In this document: positions 1 to 3,908 of the stretch, piece after piece | How positions within the stretch are numbered: the stretch's first letter is position 1 | Layout of the letters: each line of letters opens with the position of its first letter | Source: Clostridiales bacterium | GTDB taxonomy: Bacteria > Bacillota > Clostridia > Christensenellales > Aristaeellaceae | Assembly: GCA_004556155.1 (NCBI GenBank) | Contig: SFIM01000055.1 | Span: 1-5,212, forward strand | DNA: 5,212 bases | Reading direction: 5' to 3' | Made by a program: the position numbers and the translations under genes | The notes under the pieces: model-generated | The model's database searches: none | What the model was told of the DNA's origin: nothing | What the model saw: the letters and a program-made list of their open reading frames with translations, nothing else

Positions 1-80
1 CGCATACCGCCTTTTCTTGTTATCCAGCCCTCCGGCTGTATCGGTTGAGCAAAAGTCAGCGTGGGATTGATGTGGTATCT

Positions 81-206
81 TTATCTAAGTGAACCCCCCT
101 TTTCCCATTTGCTTACAGTTTGTCTTACAACATTGATTTTGATGGCCAATTCTTCCTGCGTATACCCTTTGGCTTTTCTCATTGCTTTCAGGTTTTCGCC
201 GAACAT
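81..206 (-). pseudogene. Truncated XRE-family (Cro/CI-type) HTH regulator remnant
   Basis: The 41 residues starting at MFGENLKAMRKAKGYTQEEL are a textbook N-terminal XRE helix-turn-helix: helix 1 (about 2-12), the GYTQEELA helix 2, then the recognition helix NVVRQTVSKWEKG (about 25-37). Intact relatives continue after KWEKG with a loop of the L-S-x-P-D type and two more helices. Here the reading goes G-S-L-R and stops. The break falls in a run of six G on the minus strand (94-99). The other two frames also stop quickly and do not resume the family sequence, so this is loss or replacement of the 3' part rather than a simple frameshift. The start ATG (206-204) is chosen because AAGGAGG (221-215) lies 8 nt upstream; the ATG two codons earlier is too close to it. 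Leader and start are intact, so a short non-functional peptide could still be made. Positions 1-80 beyond the break show no recognisable gene. Confidence 0.72.
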
Positions 207-247
207 ATGCATGTCCTCCTTATGCTTTGATGAGCTTAGTCTACATG

Positions 248-278
248 AATATGCCCGTTGCCTCAAGCAACGCATATT
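248..278. repeat. 12-bp inverted repeat in the leader of the HTH remnant
   Basis: Arms AATATGC-cc-GTTGC (248-261) and GCAACGCATATT (267-278) pair over 12 bp with a 2-nt CC bulge around the 5-nt loop CTCAA. The repeat lies 27 nt upstream of the ribosome binding site of the HTH remnant and 25 bp past the asparaginase stop. XRE regulators commonly bind such a repeat to control themselves, so an operator is one reading. A 3' end hairpin for the asparaginase message is another, but no T-run follows it on either strand, so it is not a canonical intrinsic terminator. Confidence 0.6.
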
Positions 279-302
279 AACATGGCGGCTTTTTGATCGC
301 CT

Positions 303-1274
303 TCAGGACATCTCCAGGCACAGGCTCTGGCGCAGCAGCTCCTTGCGCACATCGGGCTTGCCCAGCACCCACATCAACTTGGCCACGGCGGCCTCGGTGG
401 TCATGTCGCGGGCGCTGTAAATATTGCTGCCGGTGATATCGCGGCCAACCTCATAAATGGAAAAATCCGCCTTTTCATACATGCATTGCGTGGCCACCAG
501 GGTGACGACGCCCTGCTCGGACAGCTCGTGCAGCGCGCCCACTAAATTGCGGCGGATATAGTGCAGTCCGCCCAGGCCGAAGGCCTCCAGCACAAGCCCC
601 TTGCAGCCCATGGCTGCGATGTGGCGGAAGGCCTCGGGCGACGTGCCGGGAAACAGCTTAAGCAGGAAAACGCCGGGGTTGATCTCATCGCCGAAGGCTG
701 CGGGAGCCAGCGCCGCGTGCTCGATGGGATGGTAAACGTGCAGCCCAACCGCGTCGCTTTCGCCGCACAGCGGGGCGTTAACGCTGTCAAAGGCATCAAA
801 GGAGGTGGTGCGCATCTTGACCGCGCGCGTGCCGGCAATCAGCTTATGATGGAAGCAAACGTATACACCACGCGATACAGAACGGGCGGCCTCGGCGGCC
901 TCCAGCAGGTTGACCCGCGCGTCGGTGATGGCGTGATCCAGCGGCAGCTGTGAGCCGGTGAGAATGACGGGCTTATCAATATCCAGCAGCATAAAGGACA
1001 GCGCCGCGGCGGTATAGGCCATGGTGTCCGTGCCGTGGGTGATGATGCAGCCGTCCGCGTCCCGCAGCGCGCGGCGCACGGCGGCAGCCAGCACGCGCCA
1101 TTCCTCGGGCTGGATGTTGCTGGAATCCAGATGAAAAATATCCTGACCAACGCAGTTGTCGATGGGGCAGCGGCGCAGTATATCCGCCGCCGTCAGCGCG
1201 GGGGCCAGACCCCGGTCGCTCTGCGCGCTGGCAATGGTGCCGCCGGTGGCCAGCAGCACAAGTCGCTTTTGCAT
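303..1274 (-). CDS. ansA: L-asparaginase, type I (cytoplasmic AnsA-like)
   Basis: It hydrolyses L-asparagine to L-aspartate and ammonia. The 323-residue length fits the asparaginase/glutaminase family. Motif 1 is LLATGGTIAS (residues 7-16), with T13 as the expected nucleophile. Motif 2 is ITHGTDTM (78-85), with T82, D83 forming the second catalytic group, and K153 in AVKMRTTSFDAFDS is the likely lysine partner. DSSNIQPEEW (50-59) matches the substrate-binding DSS-x-x-x-P loop. There is no signal peptide, so a cytoplasmic enzyme is expected. The ATG at 1274 is chosen because the family starts two to five residues before the first beta strand. GAAAGGA (1294-1288) lies 13 nt upstream, which is rather far. 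A start at 1412 would put 46 unrelated residues across the promoter. The gene is alone on the minus strand, divergent from hpf. Glutaminase side activity cannot be judged from sequence. All catalytic positions are present. Confidence 0.95.
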   Translation of the reverse strand: MQKRLVLLATGGTIASAQSDRGLAPALTAADILRRCPIDNCVGQDIFHLDSSNIQPEEWRVLAAAVRRALRDADGCIITHGTDTMAYTAAALSFMLLDIDKPVILTGSQLPLDHAITDARVNLLEAAEAARSVSRGVYVCFHHKLIAGTRAVKMRTTSFDAFDSVNAPLCGESDAVGLHVYHPIEHAALAPAAFGDEINPGVFLLKLFPGTSPEAFRHIAAMGCKGLVLEAFGLGGLHYIRRNLVGALHELSEQGVVTLVATQCMYEKADFSIYEVGRDITGSNIYSARDMTTEAAVAKLMWVLGKPDVRKELLRQSLCLEMS

Positions 1275-1307
1275 GGCGATTGTCCATTCCTTTCGGGTGA
1301 TGGGCTC

Positions 1308-1316
1308 AGTATACCA
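1308..1316 (-). promoter_or_regulatory. Extended -10 promoter of the asparaginase gene
   Basis: On the minus strand the sequence reads TGGTATACT, a TGn-extended -10 box with the hexamer TATACT (1313-1308). No good -35 hexamer lies 16-18 bp upstream; that stretch is T-rich and then alternating CG. The expected start near 1301 gives a leader of about 27 nt with the GAAAGGA site inside it. Confidence 0.7.
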
Positions 1317-1345
1317 CAGCGCGCGCGAAAAGAAAACGAACGCAC

Positions 1346-1365
1346 AAAAATTTTCAAAAAAATTT
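1346..1365. promoter_or_regulatory. A/T tracts between the divergent promoters
   Basis: AAAAATTTT followed by C, seven A and TTT forms a compact A/T-tract block in otherwise GC-rich DNA. It sits about 13 bp upstream of the sigma-H-type -35 element of hpf and upstream of the asparaginase promoter on the other strand. It could act as a shared UP element or as intrinsically bent DNA. Role inferred from composition and position only. Confidence 0.4.
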
Positions 1366-1376
1366 AGCAGGTATTG

Positions 1377-1405
1377 GCAGGAATTCTTGCGCGCATGTCG
1401 AAAAT
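1377..1405 (+). promoter_or_regulatory. Sigma-H-type promoter of hpf
   Basis: GCAGGAATT (1377-1385) matches the Bacillus sigma-H -35 consensus RnAGGAWWW at every defined position. After 11 nt, GTCGAAA (1397-1403) matches the -10 consensus RnnGAAT except for A in place of the final T. The 11-bp spacer is within the known 11-12 range. No sigma-A promoter of comparable quality was seen between here and hpf. Transcription would start near 1412, giving a leader of about 105 nt. In B. subtilis the orthologous yvyD/hpf gene is known to be read by sigma-H as well as sigma-B, which supports the call. Confidence 0.68.
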
Positions 1406-1437
1406 AATACACCAGAGAGGCAAGAAAGACGTGAGAA

Positions 1438-1455
1438 CGGCTGCAGGGGCAGCCG
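1438..1455 (+). other. First hairpin in the hpf leader
   Basis: CGGCTGC (1438-1444) and GCAGCCG (1449-1455) form a perfect 7-bp GC-rich stem with the loop AGGG. An A-rich stretch follows, not a T-run, so it is not a terminator in the hpf direction. It may stabilise the message or structure the leader. Function unknown. Confidence 0.55.
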
Positions 1456-1469
1456 GAAAAAAACAGGCA

Positions 1470-1484
1470 GGGCGCATTCCGCCC
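1470..1484 (+). other. Second hairpin in the hpf leader, upstream of the RBS
   Basis: GGGCG (1470-1474) pairs with CGCCC (1480-1484) around the loop CATTC. It is followed by CGGCCCTATTTTG and then the AAAGGAG ribosome binding site at 1503-1509. The weak T stretch leaves open a mild attenuator, but the stem is short and the T-run broken. Confidence 0.4.
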
Positions 1485-1516
1485 CGGCCCTATTTTGCAA
1501 CGAAAGGAGCACCCCT

Positions 1517-2047
1517 ATGAAGACGACCATCACCGCGAAAAACATGACCGTAAGCCCCGCTATCACCGCGCGCATCATGAAAAAGACCGCCACGATGGAG
1601 CGCTATCTCAAGCCTGATACGCAGATGTTTGTGCGCATGCGCAAGGAGCGCAACCTGCGCATCGTTGAAATTACCGTTCCCATCGACGGCGTTACCCTGC
1701 GTGCCGAGGCCAGCAGCGAGGACAACCTGTTTATGAGCATCGACAAGGCGCTGGCCAAGCTGGAGCGCCAGATCCTGCGCCACCGCACCAAGCTGGAAAA
1801 GCGCCTGCGCGAGGATATCCCGGCCGAGATCCCCGAGTTTATCGAGGAAGCCCCCGAGCAGGGCGAGCGCAAGATCGTGCGCACCAAGACCTATACCACC
1901 CGTCCCATGCATGTGGAGGACGCGATCCTGCAGATGGAACTGCTGGGGCACAGCTTCTTCGTGTTCATCAACATCGAAACCGAGCAGACCAACGTGCTCT
2001 ATCTGCGCAAGGACGGCAATCTGGGTCTGCTGGAGCCGGAATATTGA
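1517..2047 (+). CDS. hpf: Ribosome hibernation promoting factor, long form
   Basis: It binds the 30S decoding region and, in the long form, drives pairing of 70S ribosomes into inactive 100S dimers in stationary phase or stress. The 176 residues match the long-HPF length (about 175-190). The N-terminal S30AE domain (about 1-100) begins with ITAKNMTVSPAITARIMKK and ends in the basic helix LAKLERQILRHRTKLEKRL (79-97). An acidic and proline-rich linker (about 98-119) follows. The C-terminal dimerisation domain (about 120-176) shows the diagnostic RPMHVEDAILQMELLGHSFF and LYLRKDGNLGLLEPEY segments. The start is clear: AAAGGAG (1503-1509) lies 7 nt upstream of the ATG. The gene is monocistronic, with a sigma-H-type promoter at 1377-1405, a long structured leader and a terminator at 2076-2113. 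Presence of the C-terminal domain excludes the short HPF/YfiA types. Confidence 0.96.
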   Translation: MKTTITAKNMTVSPAITARIMKKTATMERYLKPDTQMFVRMRKERNLRIVEITVPIDGVTLRAEASSEDNLFMSIDKALAKLERQILRHRTKLEKRLREDIPAEIPEFIEEAPEQGERKIVRTKTYTTRPMHVEDAILQMELLGHSFFVFINIETEQTNVLYLRKDGNLGLLEPEY

Positions 2048-2075
2048 TTTTCATATATCGCCATAGATTTTTGCT

Positions 2076-2113
2076 GGGCGGTCGTTTTTGCGGCCGTCCG
2101 GCCTTTTTATTTT
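2076..2113 (+). terminator. Intrinsic terminator of hpf
   Basis: GGGCGGTCG (2076-2084) pairs with CGGCCGTCC (2091-2099) over 9 bp including two G-U pairs, loop TTTTTG. GGCC and then TTTTTATTTT follow (2104-2113). It lies about 30 bp after the hpf stop. The 4-nt gap before the T-run is slightly unusual, and an alternative GGCC/GGCC stem closer to the T-run is possible. Confidence 0.75.
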
Positions 2114-2123
2114 GCCAGGATTG

Positions 2124-2132
2124 TGCTATAAT
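2124..2132 (+). promoter_or_regulatory. Extended -10 promoter of the PHP gene
   Basis: TGCTATAAT is a perfect -10 hexamer (2127-2132) with the TGn extension. The -35 region 17 bp upstream lies in the terminator T-run (TTTTTA, 2104-2109) and is weak, so recognition would rest on the extended -10. The start near 2139 gives a leader of about 26 nt. Confidence 0.75.
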
Positions 2133-2164
2133 CCGTGCAGTAAGTTTTTACGGAGGAAGCCGCA

Positions 2165-2854
2165 ATGTACAAGCTTGAAATGCACGTGCACACCTCGCCC
2201 ACTAGCCGCTGCGCCAGCGCCAAGGCCGAGGACGCCGTGGCTCAGTATACCCAGGCAGGCTATCATGGCCTGGTGCTGACCAACCATATCAACAACAGCA
2301 CCTATCGCTATATGGAGGATATGCCCTGGAACGAAAAGGTGGCACATTTTGTGCGCGGGTTTGAGGATATGCAGCGCGCTGCGGCGGGCAGGCTGACGGT
2401 GCTCTTTGGCTGCGAAATCAACCTGACGCCTCTGGGAGCGCCCAAGTATATTCCCAATGATTATCTGATTTACGGCGCTACGCCCCAATGGCTGCTGGAG
2501 GCGGGCGACGTGCGGCGTATGTCGCTGGAGCAGCTCTCCGAAAGCGCGCGCAAGGTGGGCTTCCTGATTGTGGAGGCGCACCCCTTCCGCTATGACAGCG
2601 TTATCATGGACGACAGGCTGCTGGACGGCGTGGAGGTTTATAACGCTAATAAGAACCATGATTCGCACGATTATCTGGCCGAGCTGTGGGCTGAAAAAAA
2701 GCATCTGATCCGCACTACAGGCTCTGATTTTCATGATCCGCATGATCACACGGCGGCGGGCATCATGACGGAGGAGCCCATCGAGGATAACGAAACGCTG
2801 CTGCGCGTGCTGCGCAGCGGGGCGTATGAGCTGATTCGCTCGGATATGGATTAA
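2165..2854 (+). CDS. PHP-domain metal-dependent phosphoesterase
   Basis: This is a single-domain PHP (polymerase and histidinol phosphatase) protein of 229 residues, expected to hydrolyse a phosphoester with a multinuclear metal site in the cytoplasm. Visible ligands in family order are H7 and H9 (EMHVHTS), H41 (LTNHIN), E84 (FGCEINL), H139 (VEAHPFR), then D188 and H190 (TGSDFHDPHDH). The usual aspartate before the third histidine (TDH) is N40 here. DMPWNEKVAHFVRGFE (52-67) is a segment typical of the clostridial 'PHP domain-containing protein' subgroup. No polymerase, HisK-specific or other extra domain is present, so the substrate (nucleotide, sugar phosphate or histidinol phosphate) cannot be assigned. 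The start follows GGAGG (2152-2156) with 8 nt spacing. It has its own promoter and terminator, so it is monocistronic. Genetic linkage to histidine genes is absent, which argues mildly against HisK. Confidence 0.9.
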   Translation: MYKLEMHVHTSPTSRCASAKAEDAVAQYTQAGYHGLVLTNHINNSTYRYMEDMPWNEKVAHFVRGFEDMQRAAAGRLTVLFGCEINLTPLGAPKYIPNDYLIYGATPQWLLEAGDVRRMSLEQLSESARKVGFLIVEAHPFRYDSVIMDDRLLDGVEVYNANKNHDSHDYLAELWAEKKHLIRTTGSDFHDPHDHTAAGIMTEEPIEDNETLLRVLRSGAYELIRSDMD

Positions 2855-2873
2855 CAAAAAACACAGATTGTGG

Positions 2874-2908
2874 GGGACGGTGCAAGCTATGCGCTGTCCC
2901 TGCTTTTT
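2874..2908 (+). terminator. Intrinsic terminator of the PHP gene
   Basis: GGGACGGTGC (2874-2883) pairs with GCGCTGTCCC (2891-2900) over 10 bp with two G-U pairs, loop AAGCTAT. TGC and five T (2904-2908) follow. It starts about 20 bp after the PHP stop and directly precedes the exoA promoter. Confidence 0.75.
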
Positions 2909-2910
2909 GA

Positions 2911-2939
2911 TTGTAATTGCGGGGCGAATGTGCTATGAT
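2911..2939 (+). promoter_or_regulatory. Sigma-A promoter of exoA
   Basis: TTGTAA (-35, 2911-2916), 17 bp spacer, and TATGAT (-10, 2934-2939) with the TGC extension. The predicted start near 2946 gives a leader of about 28 nt. The -35 begins three bases after the T-run of the preceding terminator, so the two signals are tightly packed. Confidence 0.75.
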
Positions 2940-2973
2940 ATGCCTACCAAGCAGAACAAAGGACGGTGCGGCA

Positions 2974-3729
2974 ATGAAACTGATCAGCTGGAATGTAAAC
3001 GGCCTGCGCGCGGCAATAGGCAAGGGCTTTATGGACACCTTCGCACAGCTGGACGCGGATGCTTTCTGCCTGAACGAGACCAAGCTGCAGCCGGGGCAGA
3101 TTGAGCTGGACTTGCCGGGCTATCATCAGTATTGGAACAGCGCGGAGAAAAAGGGCTATTCCGGTGTGGCCGTCTTTACCCGGCAGGAGCCGCTGAGCGT
3201 GCGCTATGGCATTGGCGTGGATGAGTTTGATCACGAGGGCCGTGTGCTGACGCTGGAAATGCCGCAGTTCTATTTGGTATCCTGCTATACGCCCAATTCC
3301 CAGGATGGGCTCAAGCGGCTGGAATACCGCATGCGCTGGGAGGATGCATTCCTTTCCTATCTCAAATCGCTGGAAAGAGAAAAGCCGGTCGTGCTCTGCG
3401 GTGATTTGAACGTGGCGCATCAGGAGATTGATATCAAAAACCCCAAGTCCAACCGCATGAACGCGGGCTTTACTGATCAGGAGCGCGAAAAGATGACGCG
3501 CCTGCTAAACGCGGGCTTTGTAGATACCTTCCGTGCGCTGCATCCAGATGAAACGGGGGCGTACAGCTGGTGGTCCTATCGCTTCCATGCGCGCGAAAAC
3601 AACGCAGGGTGGCGCATCGATTACTTTATTGTGTCCGAGTCGCTGAGCGAGCATGTGCGCGAGGCGGCCATCCATCCGGAGATTTTCGGCTCCGATCATT
3701 GCCCGGTGGAGCTGGTGCTGGATATCTGA
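2974..3729 (+). CDS. exoA: Exodeoxyribonuclease III / AP endonuclease (ExoA-Xth family)
   Basis: It cleaves DNA 5' to abasic sites in base-excision repair and can act as a 3'-5' exonuclease and 3' phosphatase on duplex DNA; cytoplasmic, Mg-dependent. The 251 residues match B. subtilis ExoA-type enzymes. All core residues of the exonuclease-endonuclease-phosphatase fold are visible: N7 (SWNVNGLRA), E35 (LNETKLQP), Y105 (SCYTPNS), D144 and N146 (CGDLNVAH), D216 (RIDYF), D241 and H242 (GSDHCPVEL). The substrate-loop WWSYRFHARENNAGWRIDY (199-217) is also typical. The usual LQETK is LNETK here, a mild change beside the catalytic glutamate. The ATG at 2974 is chosen because the family begins MKLISWNVNG and AAAGGA (2958-2963) lies 10 nt upstream. 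An upstream in-frame start at 2917 would lie before the promoter -10. It has its own promoter; no clear intrinsic terminator was seen after it. Confidence 0.96.
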   Translation: MKLISWNVNGLRAAIGKGFMDTFAQLDADAFCLNETKLQPGQIELDLPGYHQYWNSAEKKGYSGVAVFTRQEPLSVRYGIGVDEFDHEGRVLTLEMPQFYLVSCYTPNSQDGLKRLEYRMRWEDAFLSYLKSLEREKPVVLCGDLNVAHQEIDIKNPKSNRMNAGFTDQEREKMTRLLNAGFVDTFRALHPDETGAYSWWSYRFHARENNAGWRIDYFIVSESLSEHVREAAIHPEIFGSDHCPVELVLDI

Positions 3730-3788
3730 GCAATGTGCTTTCCGGGCTCGGGTGGAAAATAAAATGTAAATTATCCGCCAGTTTTGCC

Positions 3789-3815
3789 GTTTTGTGGGGG
3801 ATAGCTACACAAAAC
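3789..3815. promoter_or_regulatory. Perfect 8-bp inverted repeat abutting the -35 of the VanY-like gene
   Basis: GTTTTGTG (3789-3796) and CACAAAAC (3808-3815) are exact reverse complements separated by 11 bp. A further GTTTTG lies directly upstream (3781-3786). The right arm ends two bases before TTGACA, the place where an activator or response regulator would touch RNA polymerase. Arm centres about 19 bp apart suit a dimer binding two helical turns. A poor exoA terminator is the alternative, but no T-run follows. Confidence 0.5.
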
Positions 3816-3817
3816 TG

Positions 3818-3846
3818 TTGACAATTCGTAATAAATTTGATATAAA
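3818..3846 (+). promoter_or_regulatory. Near-consensus sigma-A promoter of the VanY-like gene
   Basis: TTGACA (3818-3823), 17 bp spacer, TATAAA (3841-3846): a perfect -35 and five of six at -10. It is the only promoter in the window with a full -35 and no TGn extension. The expected start is near 3853, giving a leader of about 55 nt. Confidence 0.85.
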
Positions 3847-3855
3847 AAAGATGGA

Positions 3856-3891
3856 TTCATTTATATGAACGGTTTGCCCGCGCCTGCGCGG
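3856..3891 (+). other. Two short inverted repeats in the leader of the VanY-like gene
   Basis: TTCAT-TTAT-ATGAA (3856-3869) is a perfect 5-bp repeat just past the predicted start point. CCGCGCCTGCGCGG (3878-3891) can form a tight GC hairpin that ends 4 bases before the AAAGG ribosome binding site (3896-3900). The first could be an operator at the start site; the second could affect ribosome access. Both are short and their roles are inferred. Confidence 0.4.
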
Positions 3892-3908
3892 ACAGAAAGG
3901 TGTTTTTC

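Noticed and set aside
248..278. Canonical terminator for the asparaginase gene
   Set aside because: The stem is good but no T-run follows on the minus strand.
1275..1412. Upstream in-frame start for the asparaginase (46 extra residues)
   Set aside because: The extra residues do not resemble the family and would be encoded by the promoter and A/T tracts; the first family strand begins right after the chosen ATG.
2126..2857. Open frame of 243 codons on the minus strand opposite the PHP gene
   Set aside because: His- and Gln-rich shadow with no recognisable domain; it covers the PHP gene, its ribosome binding site and its promoter.
2917..2973. Upstream in-frame start for exoA (19 extra residues)
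   Set aside because: It lies ahead of the predicted -10 box, and the family begins at MKLISWNVNG.
3730..3788. Intrinsic terminator after exoA
   Set aside because: The possible TTTCC/GGAAA pairing encloses a poorly paired G-rich stretch and is followed by an A-rich rather than T-rich tail.
3900..3908. GTG start three codons upstream for the VanY-like gene
   Set aside because: It overlaps the AAAGG ribosome binding site, which is well spaced for the ATG at 3909.
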